Of a DNA stretch of 64,000 nt, positions 32,410-45,244 are shown piece by piece. The notes under the pieces were generated by a model. It saw only the letters and a program-made list of their open reading frames with translations. It made no database searches and had not been told where the DNA came from. How positions within the stretch are numbered: the stretch's first letter is position 1; every line of letters begins with the position of its first letter. The DNA is from Sipunculus nudus (lineage: Eukaryota; Annelida; Sipuncula; Golfingiida; Sipunculidae), in the NCBI GenBank assembly GCA_026874595.1, contig CM049309.1:25237033-25301032 (forward strand), written 5' to 3'. The position numbers and the translations under genes were made by a program.

Positions 32410-32788
32410 AGGCCTGGACCTCCCCCCCCCCCCCCCCTCCCCGACCTGGAGACCTTTTTTTAAGGTTTTGTCATTAGTCCGCATGGGTTGGACCCTTCCT
32501 TTTATTAAAGTAGCCTAATCACCTTTAAAGCATGTTGAATAAACACGAAAAATAGCTTCTTCCCTTTAAAATAAATTTGTAAAACCTGTAAACGAGTGTT
32601 AAAAACAGTGGACCGAGCGCTACCACAGGTGTCAACATAAACACAGCCGTGCATCGCCCGGGCAAAACATGTGTCAATCAGGAGATGCGCTGACTGACTC
32701 GGCCCAAAAAGTGTAATACATGTTCCCGCTGGCTGAAACTTCGCATGTTGCGGCTCATAATCAGACAATGGTCACAAGGCCTTGTTTT
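32410..32788 (-). repeat. Dispersed repeat, first half (split by the LINE)
   Basis: The reverse complement of 32505-32780 matches 48120-48400 (CAACATGCTTTA, AAGAAGCTATTTTTCGTGTT and GGTCCACTGTTTTTAACACT are shared). It continues on the other side of the LINE at 36861-37075. A C-tract (32420-32438) lies at its outer side. Confidence 0.8.
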
Positions 32789-32835
32789 TTTTATATTGTT
32801 TATTAAAATCAGGATATATATAAATACACAATTAT
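32789..32835 (-). terminator. LINE 3' end: AATAAA and A tail
   Basis: On the minus strand TTTTAATAAACAATATAAAA precedes the 10-bp target duplication. The tail is short (about eight A, partly shared with the duplication). Confidence 0.8.
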
Positions 32836-32979
32836 AAAGTCTGATAGCAATCCATATTAACCTTCATATACGAAATTTCACATGCAAGTATACAAACAAA
32901 TACTAAATTTAAACCACACCTTCAACAATATATCAACCAACATTTAACAGTAACGCGCCCCCCTCCCAATTAAAAAAGG

Positions 32980-34971
32980 TCAAATATTAACATGGAACTC
33001 ATAATCATCATCTACTGAACACAGTGCATTCTTATAACACCACAAATCCACAAAAGCTCTTTTCTGTCCAAGTTCTATAAATTTTAAGTGCTCTTCTTTT
33101 AACCTACTGGTGATTAACGTTTTAAACCAAATAACATTATTCACATCATTATTGTACAGTCTCATATTTCTACATTTCCACAGTATGTATTTACCCGAAA
33201 CAAGAAGGAAATCTAAAAGCTTAATGCATACCTCTGAAAAATCTCCCTGTCTATGGTTAAATCCAAAACATACAGTAAATAGATTTAAAGTAACAGTTTC
33301 CTCAGCAACTCTGTTAAATATGTAATTAATCTCTTTCCAAAATCTTAAAGCTACTGAACAGTCATAAAATATGTGCAAATTTGTTTCTCGTCTTAAACAT
33401 ACATCACATAAATCATCCGATAATATTTTACATTTCTTTAAAAAATCCTTTGTTGGCAGATCAAAATGTAACGACTTCCAGTTAATATCCAAGTGTAATC
33501 TGTCACTAAGTTTAAAATAACATCTGCTAAAGACATGTTTTGTTTCCAAATCGTTATTAAAAATGTTCCGCCATTTCACCATACAAGCTGGAGAATTCTT
33601 CATGAGCAACATGCCGTACAACAATTTAACAGAAAAATTTGAAATAGATATTTCATTTTCCCCCTGATTAATCACGAAATCAGACGTATAATAGGAGTCC
33701 CTTCCGCACCTTAAAATATTAACCCAATCTGAATCAATACAGTTTATTAATTCCTCGTACATCTTTTCGATTTTACCATCCGGTTTAATTTTATACCGTG
33801 CGGATACCTCATCGAACCTGTGGAAATATCCGATACGTCTATTCCAAATGTGTTTTATTTTAGAACATCCATTTTCAATAAATTCTTTAAGGAAGAACTT
33901 TTCACCAGAATCATTAATAATCTCATCATTCAGGAACAGTAATTGATCAAAAATTGAAGTTTTGTTCATAGGTTGGATCTTATACGTAACTTTCAATTTA
34001 TACCAAGCGTCAAACATTTCCCGATACACAACTGGTTGATCTCGACAATTCTTATAAGTAACATTATAGCTACATCTTAATATGTTTTTACCCAATGAGG
34101 TGCCTCTGTGCAAACCAATAAAATACTCCGCTAAAATGCGACATTTGTGATCCATGTTTAATACTTTGGATATCCAAGTGATTCTCTGTGCAATAATCTT
34201 ATTTTTAATGGACACCAGATTTTGTCCACCATTATTCCTAGGTAGTATGATGATATCTTTGGCCACCAGGTGTCTCTTATAGCTCCAGAAAAAGTCAATA
34301 AGAAGCTTTTCTATCTTATCAGACACCCATGATGGCATATGAATAATATTAGAAAAGTACCATATTCCACTACTAGCAATTGAATTAATAATAACCATCC
34401 TACCTGTAAAAGACAAATTCCGGTGAGACCACACAGCCAAAACATTTTGCAACTTCTTAATTTTAACATCCCAATTTTCATTACACACATCAGTATTTCC
34501 AAAATAAAACCCTAATACTTTTACATGATTAGATGTCCACTTAATATTACCTGGTGTTTCGTTCTTACCAACGTTACAACCTAGCCACAAACCTTCTGTT
34601 TTTTCCTTATTGATCTTTGCCCCAGAAGCTCGCTGAAAAATATTTAAAAGAGTTAGACAAGCAGTTATCGATTCAGTATCTGAAACAAAAATAGAAGTAT
34701 CATCTGCATACTGTACGACTTTTAACTCTGTGTCGTCTGGTAACTTTATACCTTTAATATTATCATCACATCGAATGGCATTTGCCATTATCTCTGCAAC
34801 TATAATATACAAAAGAGGACTTAAAGGACACCCTTGTCTAGTGCCTCTTGAAAGAGTGAAAAAGGACGACAGGAAATTTATCTTAACACAGTTCTGCACA
34901 TCTGTGTAACACAATTGTGTCCAATTAATAAACCCTGGCCCAAATCCGAAGATTTTTAGACATTTAACCAT
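32980..34971 (-). pseudogene. LINE ORF2 carboxy part: RT core and cysteine-rich tail (663 codons)
   Basis: The longest intact frame in the window apart from repeats. Near residue 45 is RGTRQGCPLSPLLYIIVAEI and near residue 90 VVQYADDTSIFV, the RT active site. Residues 150-330 form the thumb and connection typical of L1/Tx1-type proteins (VLGFYFGNTD, then LSFTGRMVIINSIASSGIWY). Near residue 535 is CDVCLRRETNLHIFYDC, a zinc-knuckle-like motif found near the end of these ORF2 proteins. It lies in the same frame as the preceding part. No stop occurs within it. Confidence 0.9.
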
Positions 34972-34986
34972 AAATCTCCAATCAAT

Positions 34987-36060
34987 TCAATCGAAAGCTT
35001 TTTCCTGGTCTAAACATAACATAGCACCAGGTATTTGTTTAAAGTTGACATAATCTATCACATCTCTTATTAAGAAAACAGACTGCATTATGGAATGACC
35101 TTTAATAGAACAAGTCTGGTCATTTGCAATTATTTCATGCAACACTTTTAACAACCGATTACTCAAACATTTAGTCAAGATCTTATAATCTACGTTAAGT
35201 AAAGAAATCGGACGCCAATTTTTTAACAGTTCACGATAACTTTTTTTCAATAACAATGATATTACACCCCGCCTCTGTGATGTAGAGAGATTTCCAATTT
35301 TATACGCCGTATTCACCACTTTAATGAAATCATTTCCTAAAATGTCCCAAAAATGTAAATAAAATTCCGCTGTCAATCCATCAAGCCCTGGACTTTTTTC
35401 CTTTTTAAAACTCTTTAAGGCTACTGTGGCTTCCTGTAAAGAAATTTCACCTTCACATTGTTGCATGTTTTCAATTGAAAGTTTCTTAGAGACCTTGGCC
35501 AACAGTAAATCTTGGGCCCTGGAGTCAGTTTGTTCCGCAGAATAAAGACATGAATTAAAAGATTTCCCCACTTCGAGCATGTCCTTTATGTCACAATGAA
35601 CAATGCCCTTTTCATCCTTTAAAGTCTGCATGGTTCGGCGAGCACCTCTTTGTTTTTCGAGCCCAACAAAGAATTTTGTCAGGCGCTCACCTTGCTCCCT
35701 AAACTGGACTTTACACCTAATGGCCGTAGCATTTGTTTCTTTCTCATTGAAATCCCTCAGTTTCTGTTCTATTTTTTAAAAGTTGTTCTAAATTGACACA
35801 CAAACCTTGCTCGCGCTCTGAAAGCAAGGAATTGTATTTCTTTCCAAGCGAAATTTTAACCTTCTTTTAGCCTTGACCTTATCTTTACAATAGCTTCTGG
35901 TAAGCTCTTTGAGTTTTTGTTTCCCCAGATCCCACCAGAACAAAATATTATTGTACTTTTCCTTACCAGTTTGCCAACGCTTCCAAAAATCTGTCACTAT
36001 TTCATTGTATAAAGGATCTTTTAAAACTGAACTATTGAAATGCCAGTAGCCTGGCCCCCG
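34987..36060 (-). pseudogene. LINE ORF2 middle part: linker and RT amino half
   Basis: 35997-35788 is a basic linker (KLKELTRSYCKDKVKAKRRL). After a break near 35780 the frame runs to 34987 and includes EKSPGLDGLTAEFYLHFW, LLKNWRPISLLNVDYKILTK and GAMLCLDQEKAFD. These are the early RT blocks; the first catalytic Asp is in the last of them. A TGA directly after QEKAFD stops the frame, and the following feature continues in the same frame, so a single nonsense change separates the two. Confidence 0.87.
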
Positions 36061-36063
36061 AGG

Positions 36064-36720
36064 TTAACAGTTAAAATCGATGTTCGTTGTGACACATTCA
36101 TGGTCAGACAAAATATTCCTTAAAATAGCACAATGTTTAATGAAAAGTACACGTCCAGTATAAATTCTGTCAATCCTAGTATGTACTTCATACCTTTTCC
36201 AGTGATGGCTAAAAGCTTTTGTTTCAGGGTTTAAAACTCTGAAAGAATCTGTAAGCATGTATTTCCGTTTAAGATTATTAATTTCTTCTCTACCAACAAG
36301 ACAACCTTTATGTGATATATTACCACCTTGTTTATCGAGATTGATATTTTCTATGCAATTAAAATCCCCTGCTAATATTACCGGACACTTCACTGGATCT
36401 GTTGATAGAAAAAAATTATTTAAGTTCGAGAGAAAGGTACGTCTGTTGCTTGAACCATTAGGACAGTATACATTAATTAAATTACATTGAGTTTGACCAA
36501 AATCAAGAATAATACTCACAATGCGGCCTTCGGTGTCTGTTTTCTGCTCTAGGACCTGCCCGTCACAAGCGGTGCATGGATACCCATATTACAGTTCCAC
36601 AGTGACGATTAGCACAACCACTGGAAAAAACATTACCTTGCCAGGACTTAAAGATTTGAGAACTCTCATAGGACGATAAAAAGGTTTCCTGTAAACAAAG
36701 AATACCAATTTTATGAGGTC
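36064..36720 (-). pseudogene. LINE ORF2 endonuclease domain
   Basis: An APE-type nuclease that nicks target DNA. The amino part near 36710-36670 reads KIGILCLQETFLSS, with the metal-binding Glu in QET. 36519-36064 is an open stretch of 151 codons containing LINVYCPNGSS, VILAGDFNCIENINLDKQ and, near its end, LSDHECVTTNIDFN with the catalytic Asp-His pair. The very amino end (an NVNGL-like phrase) is missing, and frame breaks at about 36520-36600 separate the parts. Confidence 0.82.
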
Positions 36721-36860
36721 GGCTGGTCTGAGACTCTGGTAGAACTTGGGGTCTGAAGATCCGTGTTCCGGTCTCGGTCTTGTGGGTGTCGGCGAGGGTC
36801 TCCTGGTAGTTGGCTGGACGGCGATCCTGGTAATTTCCTATTTCTGCGTGAATTATGGGC

Positions 36861-37075
36861 GCCTTGTTTTAGTGAACAGACACACGTTCACTGTGTATAC
36901 TAACACACAAAGTCATAACGAGGTGTTTGACAGCCATATATGCGAGGTACTGAGACAGTGTGTTTGGATGGTTTTGCTGGGAAACTTTTGTATAAAGCAA
37001 ATCTGAACTGAAAGTGTGAAAGAATAGGCATAATATTGCCCCTGATTATGCCCTTTTAAATCCTGGATCCGACCC
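36861..37075 (-). repeat. Dispersed repeat, second half, with a hAT-like terminus
   Basis: Its reverse complement matches 47895-48100 (AAACTTTTGTATAAAGC and the GCATAATATTGC phrase are shared). On the minus strand it opens CAGGGTCGGATCCAGGATTT at 37073, a hAT-type end, so the dispersed family probably is a hAT-derived element. Confidence 0.72.
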
Positions 37076-37079
37076 TGTG

Positions 37080-37200
37080 TTTTGAGTTAAACATCTGGCG
37101 GATGGTTATCCATCGACCATCCTGTCTGTGCAAGACAATTTGGCGGTTTTTCCTGGCGACCTCTACCGGAGAAGTGTCGAGACAGGCAGAACAGCTGAGG
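37080..37200 (+). other. Possible non-coding first exon, weak
   Basis: A GC-richer stretch ending CAGCTGAG before GTAAAG at 37200, a good splice donor. It could be an untranslated exon joined to 58111 over a repeat-filled intron. There is no independent support. Confidence 0.18.
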
Positions 37201-38390
37201 TAAAGTTGCCAGGTAGTCTATTCCGTTTCTTAACGACAATTTACAGCAAATGAGTTATAATCAAATACAAATGATCTTGTAAAAGTCTGAAAATCTAATG
37301 TCGCTGTCCAAATTTTCTCACTTTATATCATGTCATCATCTTGTATAATCTGTGAAGAACGTTAAAGGAAATGTCCTTAATTATCGCCCATCCATTGGCC
37401 TGTTGACCCGACTGCCCTCAGCTTAGTCCGTGACTCTATCGGTGAGGTTCTAAAACACTACTGGTCTGGTTGGCAGTACCCAGACCACTAAATGTGATGA
37501 GTAGCCAGTAGTATACAAGTTTCCTTCAATACATCAGTGCACAGCCAGCCACACCATACCATTTTATTAGATGAATAGCTATACAAACGGGGGCGTGTTT
37601 AATTTGTATACCACTGCAATATCAGATTTAAGTGTTGCATTTAATCATATATAGCAAGCTTTATCTTTTATTCATCTGAAATCAGTGTTTATACCACTGA
37701 TCCAAAGTAGATAAATATTTTCTAAATTAAAATTGAATAAAAGTTAAAAGTAACATGCTAAGAGTAAGAAATTATTAATTAATTAGCAACAAAATAATAA
37801 CTATTTAGGATGTAGAATTATAACTGTAGTGATGGTGTATATATTCCAGGTAGCCAATTATTAACTTTACACAAACATTAAACTTGTATGCGTATGGTTA
37901 ATTCCCAATGATCTCATTTGATCTCTTGTGTTAATTTTTGATGTAACACAGTGTCAGCATCCAATTAGTAACTATTGGTGAATTGGTTGTCAAGGTGGGA
38001 GTGTGTTATGACAATACATAGGCATACATTTTTGAAATCAATAAATAGAATAACAATAACCAGCAAGACAAATATTTTATTATAAACTTTTATTAATTTA
38101 GGAAATATCAAAATAAATCATAACTATAAATCTAATTTGTGTGAAATCACAAATTCAGTGTAACATTTAACATTTTATTTTATTGCTGTTGTGTAGAAGA
38201 TTAAATACATTTTAAAAGGTGTTTTCCAATACATATATTAAAGTGTCAATTTATGATATTACTGTTGCAATATATAAAATCGGTGTTGTTAATAAGAATT
38301 ATGGAAATAGAATTTTCAATAATTGTGACAAACTCAAACAGATAAAAGATTATCTAAGTATCCAGTACTAATAAACTGGGTATAATGAAG
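37200..38390. other. Unassigned AT-rich sequence
   Basis: No gene or repeat ends were recognised. Several phrases (GTTAGTTTT-like and poly-AT) are low in complexity. Confidence 0.5.
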
Positions 38391-38480
38391 TACAGTAAAA
38401 CCCCGCTAACAAGACCTCCTGCAGAACCATTCAAAGTGATCATGTTAGCGGGGTGGTCGTGTTAGCAGGATGCTTGTACA
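38391..38480. mobile_element. Pogo/Tigger-like terminal fragment
   Basis: It begins TACAGTAAAACCCCGCTAAC, the style of pogo-type inverted repeats, and contains the inverse phrase GTTAGCGGGGTGGTCGTGTT 50 bp on. Only one end, or a very short palindromic copy, is visible. Confidence 0.55.
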
Positions 38481-38788
38481 TTAGTCTACCAATATTAACG
38501 CAGGCGATTATATGGGGATTTAAAGTAAATGTTGTTGTTCCTGTTTAATTTAAAACTTAAAATATAAAAAAAATAAATAATAAACATGAATATGAATCAA
38601 AAGTTTCATTCACGTAGAAAAAAACCCCCACAAAAATGAAACCAATAGATTGACTAAGCCATAATACAAGTCCATGGGCCTTGTATAAAATGTACAATCT
38701 TCACTCGTCCAAAATATGCATCCAGAGTTGACTGTGTCTTCAATTTGACAGTTTCTTTCAGTGCTTCAGTTTGCTTTGGCTAGTTTTT

Positions 38789-40914
38789 AGCTCAGCTGAC
38801 TATAAGTCATATGAGCTATAGTTGTGGTCCATTGTCTGTCATCCGACGGTCTGTCAGTCCGTCCGTCCTTTGATGTGGCACGTTTTGAAACAGTAAGACC
38901 TAGGAATCCAAAATTTGGCATAATGTTAGATGTGCCCAAGATCTCCTACCAAGCCGAAAACTAGGTCTTTGCGACTACGTTCCTTTGAGAAATTAAGGAA
39001 AAACCTCAATTTTTTATTAAAAGCCTATTTTTACACTTCAGGACCGCCTAATATCAGATAACTTTATTTAATCAAAATTAAATTGTATACCCAAAATTAG
39101 AAGAAAATCTTTTAATTTTTTTTTAAAATTAGCAAAATAAAAAAATTGGTACCTTAAATTTTGCCCAACTTTGGCCATGGCATTTTTTTCCTGTAAATAC
39201 CTTGGATTTAATTTTCACAGCATGTACACATAAGGATTTAATTTGTTTAAATCTGAAATTTGAAAATAAAAGCTGCAAAATTAGGCTAGTTATTGAATTT
39301 TGTTGGAGGCTCTTGTTGTATTCCCTTACATTGTCAAGCAGTCCACTTTGGTCACTGTAGGTCATTCAGTGCAACCTTCTATGCTCCCCAGGCTGTTGGC
39401 ATAATGTTAGATGTACCCAAGATCTCCTACCAGGCTGAAAACTAAATTTTTGCGACTTTGTTCCTTTGAGAAATTAAGGAAAAACCTTAATTTTTTATTA
39501 AAATCCTATTTTCACACTTCAGGACTGCCTTATATCAAAACCACTCATCTGTTTTTCCTCATATTTACCATAAATATTCCTCTATATTGTTCCTATGTAC
39601 ATGCCAGAAATAAGGTCTGTATTATATAATTTTAAAAAGTTATGGGCTTAAACATAATGCATTTTGTAAAAAAATCAGGAAAGATATTTGATCGTTTAAC
39701 ACAAAACATGTTAAAGCTATTGACTATCCAGTAATATAACTTTAATTAATCAAAATTAAATCATATAGCCAAAATTAGATCAAAATCTTTTAAATTTTTT
39801 AAAATATTAGCAAAAATAAAAAAAAATTGGTACCTTAAATTTTGCCCAACTTTGGCCACGGCACGTTTTTTTCCTGTAAGTACTGTGGATTTAATTTTCA
39901 CAGCATGTGCACATAAGGATTTAATCTGTTAAAATCTGAAATTTGAAAATAAAAGCTGCAAAATTAGGCTAGTTATTGAATTTTGTTGGAGGCTCTTGTT
40001 GTATTCCCTTACATTGTCAAGCAGTCTACTTGGTCACTGTAGGGTAGAGCAGGCAGCTCTCTATGCTCCCCAGGCTGTTGGCATAATGTTATGCAATCCC
40101 ATCACTAGGGCAAGCCCTCTCTCCACTGAGTTGAGCTTGATCAGGCTGTCTGCAGTTATTACCATACCACAGGGAGCCTCCCCCCCCCCCCCCCCCCCCG
40201 AACCCCATTCTGTTGACAGACCTGTACTATGAACTAGATGAATCTTAAAATTAACATTTTTTCAGCAACGAGCAGTAACTACGGCGACCCCTCCCCCCAC
40301 CCACCCCTTCAATACACAGGACTAATAAACAAGATGAATCTTATAATTTTATGTTAAATAAATTCTTTTTGTTGAGACTTGGACAATTTTGATTTAAAAA
40401 AAAAAATTCAGGAATTTAATCCTTATATTCAGATGTGATAAAATATTAGGATCTAATGTAAGTGCTAACTGACAAGATTTAGGAAGATATAAATACTTTG
40501 TAGCATTTCATTCATATCTCTTAAAGTTGGCGGGGCCTAGGTGTGAATAACACTGTTAACTTAGTATTAAAATTAGGAATATTGGTCAGACTTTGTTGGA
40601 TTATTTTTTAACTCAAATGGCCATATATTTAACAGCTTTTGAAAACTTTATACCTTCACACATTATTTGTTTTATGAAATGTTACTTTTATATAACACTT
40701 ACCATAGGCCTATTTGTTCCCTTGGTGCATCACTAAATGGTTTAGCCCATGTCCATTATTCTATAATTTACAGAGTTTTAATTTTAGCAGGGCCATTTTC
40801 TCATAGCTTTTCATATGATAATATACATGAAAAACCAAAAGAAATAAAAATATTTTGCATTTACTAATATTTTCCAAAATTCAGCTGAGCGATGTGACCC
40901 ATGGTCTCTTTACA
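38789..40914 (+). mobile_element. Helentron-like (HINE-type) element
   Basis: Begins AGCTCAGCTGAC and ends CAGCTGAGCGATGTGACCCATGG. The inverted subterminal GCTCAGCTG/CAGCTGAGC is the same as in the copies at 3007-5485 and 48517-57816. The interior is a partial duplication: 38930-39390 and 39400-40090 share GATCTCCTACCA, GGTACCTTAAATTTTGCC and CATTGTCAAGCAGTC. A C run lies at 40182-40199. The reading frames are short and repeat-derived. Confidence 0.72.
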
Positions 40915-42030
40915 AATTTTTACACATTTTTTTTCTATTTATGAGACCTTCATATGTCCATTTGCATGTACCTGCACAGCTTTTAAACAAGTTGACACCT
41001 AGCTTTCATCATTTAAGTATAAAGCTAAAGGAATGAATATTTTTATCAGTATATTTGTCATAAAGAACTGACGAAAGTTTGAACTTTTAACTCTCATTGT
41101 TGGTATCTAGCATTTACAGTAATAAGGGATATCATTAATGCTGATACTCTCATGTGTGGAGGTAGAATATGCCTGTCTGCCTGAAAAATTGCAGGCAAAC
41201 AACTAGCCCCCCTGGTGGACAGCCTGTTCAGCCCATTCATTTTATACACTGAGCTGCGTGTGCCCTGAGCATAATGCTTTTCATACTAATTATCCTGAAA
41301 TTTAATATGGTCTTGTTTTCAAAATGTGTTCAGTTGAAAATTGTTGCATCAATGTCAAAACGCCTAGAAGTGACCAATAGCATTAGAACGTTATCTGATA
41401 TCAGCGGACTCGCATGATAATTCAGGGCAAATCTACATGTTTTGCAGGTTTATTGAAACTGCCTTGCATCATACCAACAATTATTTGCAGCCTCATATAT
41501 GTTCAAAGTTCACATAAAGAAAATAGAGTTCATAGCGTATAGCTGGTATAATGAGGATGGTCAGATAAGACAGTGCTAATGACCATCTGACTGAATCATG
41601 CTTGCCTGCACAAATGGGCTCCTGGCTGTGCCAGCCAGTGGTTTTGCTCCTCCATTTACATGAGAAACTGCATTGGCGATACCCCGTATTATTATCCCCT
41701 TGCATCAAAGTTGCAGGAGGAGTTATACTAATGCCTCCGTTCTCGGGAACGTCCGATGCATATGTCTGTCCATATGTCGTCGAGAATTGGCTTGTGGATC
41801 GATTTTAAGCCAAGCCATTTGACGAAAACCTTTCATCTTTCACATATGGCTCTCCCACCAACAGATGAAGAAACCTATTAATTGCTTTGCAGTGCCCTTG
41901 TTTTGCATTAGATCATAAAATTGGCAAGGGTACTTTTATCAGAACAAAATTCTTATTATCATGTAAAATTTGAATCAAACAGGGCGAATAAGTTCCTTTA
42001 AAAGGTGTCAAATTCCAGCATATTTTGTCC
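40915..42030. other. Unassigned AT-rich sequence
   Basis: No gene or repeat ends were recognised. Confidence 0.5.
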
Positions 42031-42034
42031 TTTA

Positions 42035-44610
42035 TAGAGGTTTAGGAATGGCACTTTGTCCGTCATCCATCTGGGCGTCTAGCCAGCTGGCCTTTAGCAG
42101 GGCACAAATTGTAACCATTAAACCTAGTAATTGTATCTGCCAAAACAAAGTTTTGCGGATAATATGTTTTTGACCGGGTTCCGCCGCCGCCGCGGTGTTC
42201 GTTTCCGGAGAACTCCTCTGAGACTACTGGGCGGATTTTTCCGAAACTTACACCAGTTATCGGGTCACATGTGAACTGGTGCCTAACCAATTAGCCTTGA
42301 CCTCTGACCTTTCCTCTTTGCCCAGCGTCCGTTTGTGTGTCTGTTTCCACACATAAACCCACATATCTCGGGAACCGAAAATTTTACACAAATGTAGCCC
42401 TTGGATAGCTTTATAACATACGCAAAAAATGGTGGCGCCATCTGGAGCCATTTTTGCACAGTGTCCATGTATCTGTTCATCTGCCTTGGGTTAAAATCAC
42501 TCGTTCGACCAATCAGGAAAAAAATTTTACACAAATGTAGCCCTTGGATAGCTTTATAACATACACAAAAATGGTGGCGCCACCTGCAGCCATTTTTGCA
42601 CAGCGTCCATCTGTTTGTCTGCCTTGGGTTAAAATCACTCATATCTCTGCAGTGGTTTGACCAAATAACCAGTAATTCGGCATGCGTATACATCCTGGGT
42701 AGCTTTCTTAATTTTATGACAGGTGGCGCAAGCTTCATTCACGTTCATGCTGCAGACATTAATGCTTATATCTCTGGACTCGTTTGACCAATCAGGAAAA
42801 AAATTTTACACAAATGTAGCCCTTGGATTGCTTTATAACATACACAAAAATGTTTGCTCTTCCTGCAGCCATTTTTGCAGAGCATCCATCTGTTTGTCTG
42901 CTGTAGGATAAAATCACTCTTTGTCTCTGCAGTGGTTTGACCTTTCAACCTGAAATTTTGCACGTGTATACATCTTGGATAGTTTCTCATTCAAATAACA
43001 AGTGGTGCCACCTACAATCATATTTACATGGCAGACATCCATTCTAATATGTAACACATGTAACTCTATTTCCCCTTGCCTATCAATCCATGCCTCACTT
43101 AACCAGTCCTACTCTGATTTTGGCGGATACACGTAGTAACTTGTCGACTACCCGTATTCTAGTTTCTTTACTGAATATCCAGCTAGGTTCATAAAAAATC
43201 TCCTTGGAAATAGGAAAATAGGTCACACTGACCTATATCCTTTGAGCTATGGGCTCAAAAGTGCCCCCAAAATAATTTAAAATTTGACACAAAACGTCCA
43301 GTATCTTGATTATTGTATACTATGTTTTCAGCTGCATGCCGCCGCCTCCGCCGCTCAGGTGTCCGGAGAACTCCTCCGTAACCGCTGGGCAGAATTTTAT
43401 GAAACCCGGGATTATGTTCGGGTAACATGTGAACTGCTGCGCCCCCATTTTGTTTTGACCTCTGACCTTTCCTCTGAGCTCTGCGTCCGTTTGTGCGTCT
43501 GTTTCCACACATAAACCCACATATCTCGGGAACCGTTTGACGGATCAGGAAAATTTTTTTGCACAAATGTAGCCCTTGGAGAGCTTTATAACATACTCAA
43601 AAAATGGTGGCGCCACCTGCAACCATGTTTGCACAGTGTCCATCTGTTCGTCTGCCTTGGGTTAAAATCACTCATATCTCTGCAGTGATTTGACTAATTC
43701 ACCTGAAATTTGGCATGCATATACATCCTGGATAGCTTTTCTGATTTTATGACAGGTGGCGCCACCTACAATCACGTTTACTCTCCAGACATCCAAGCTC
43801 TTAACTCAGGAACAATTTGACCGATTGGGCCAAAATTTTGCATGTGTATAGATCTCACATAGCTCTTCATCATAGGCAAAACTGGTGGTGCCACCTGCAA
43901 CCAGTTATGCACAGCGTCCATCTGTTCATCTGCCTTGGGATAAATCACTCAAATCTCAGCAGTGGTTTGACTTATCCACCTGAAATTTTGCTGGTTTATA
44001 CATCCTGGACAGCTTTCTTGATATATGACAGGTGGCACCACCTACATTCAGGTTTCCTCTGCACCATATCTCTGGAACCTTTTGAGTGATTGGGCCAAAA
44101 TTTTGCATGTGTATAGATCTCACATAGCTCTTTATCATAAGCAAAACTGGTGGCGCCACCTGCAGCCATTTTTGCACAGCTCCCGTCTGTTTGTCTGCCA
44201 TGGGATAAAATCACTCATATCTCGGCAGTGGTTTGACATATCTGCCTAAAATTTTGCATTTTCATACATCCCCGACAGCTCTCTTGATTTTATGACAGGT
44301 GGCGCCACCTGCATTCTAGTTTATGCAGCAGACATCCAAGCTCATATCTTGGGAACCATTTGACCGATTGGGCCAAAGTTTTGCATGTGTATAGTTCTCA
44401 CATAGCTCTTTATCATACGCAAAACTGGTGGCGCCACCTTCAACCATTTTTGCATAGGGTCCAACTGTTTGTCTGCCATGGGCTAAAATCACTCATAAAC
44501 ATATAGTGGTTTGACTTATCTGCCTCAAATTTTGCATATGTATACAACTTGGACGGCTTTCTGGATTTTGTGGTAGGTGGCGCAACCTACATACACCATT
44601 TGGCTGCAGA
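42035..44610 (+). repeat. Satellite array, dimeric unit of about 275 bp
   Basis: Starts with the CTTTGTCCGTC...GTTAGCAGGGC-type leader seen at 48550-48625. It then repeats units of two related halves of about 137 bp, each closing with GGTGGCGCCACCT. One half carries CATCTGTTCATCTGCC and CAGTGGTTTGAC, the other CAGACATCCAAGCTC and ATTGGGCCAAAATTTTGCA. The 60-150-codon frames in it are repeat artefacts. Confidence 0.88.
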
Positions 44611-45208
44611 CAATATCAAAACCACTCATCTGTTTTTCCTCATATTTACCATAAATATTCCTCTATATAGTTCCTATGTACATGCCAGAAATTAAGTCTG
44701 TAAAGTATAAATTCTTTAAGTAATGGGCCCAAACATAATGGACCTTTTAAAAAATCAGGAAAAATAATAACTCACTTAACATGAAAAATTTTGAAACTAG
44801 AGTCTATTTTCTCAAGTATATAACTATGTTTAATTAAAATTCAATTGTTTACCAAAAATTAGATCTGAATTTTGTAAAGTTTTTAAGTTATTAGCATAAA
44901 AAAAAATCAGTACCTTAAATTTTGCCCAACTTTGTCCATGGCACATTTTTTCCTGTAAGCACCATTGATTTAATTTTCACAGCATGTAAACATAAATATT
45001 TAGTTTGTCTAAATCTGAAATTTGAAAATAAAAGCTTGAAAATTAAGCTAGTTATTGATTTTTTTTCTGTAGTCATTTGCTTTGATTACAGATGCAGGGT
45101 CCCACTCCAGGTCACTGGAAGTCAGCCATGCCAGGGTTTCTGATTTGTTACAGTCACTGGGGGAAATCCCCTGCTGTGACAGGTGTACACTTATTCTCAT
45201 ATCACCAA

Positions 45209-45244
<36 letters not shown>

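Larger units (their letters stand above)
32789..36860 (-). mobile_element. L1/Tx1-like LINE, 5' truncated, with poly(A) tail
   Basis: On the minus strand: endonuclease, reverse transcriptase, cysteine-rich tail, short 3' UTR, AATAAA and an A run. The 10-bp duplication GCCTTGTTTT is at 32779-32788 and 36861-36870. The complement starts AAAACAAGGC, as expected for nicking at an A-rich site. The target is a dispersed repeat whose uninterrupted copy (48112-48128) shows the empty site. ORF1 is missing, so the copy is 5' truncated. ORF2 has few breaks, suggesting a fairly recent insertion. Confidence 0.9.

Noticed and set aside
36746-37006. An 86-codon plus-strand frame
   Set aside because: It crosses the LINE 5' junction and its target duplication, so it is chimeric chance sequence.
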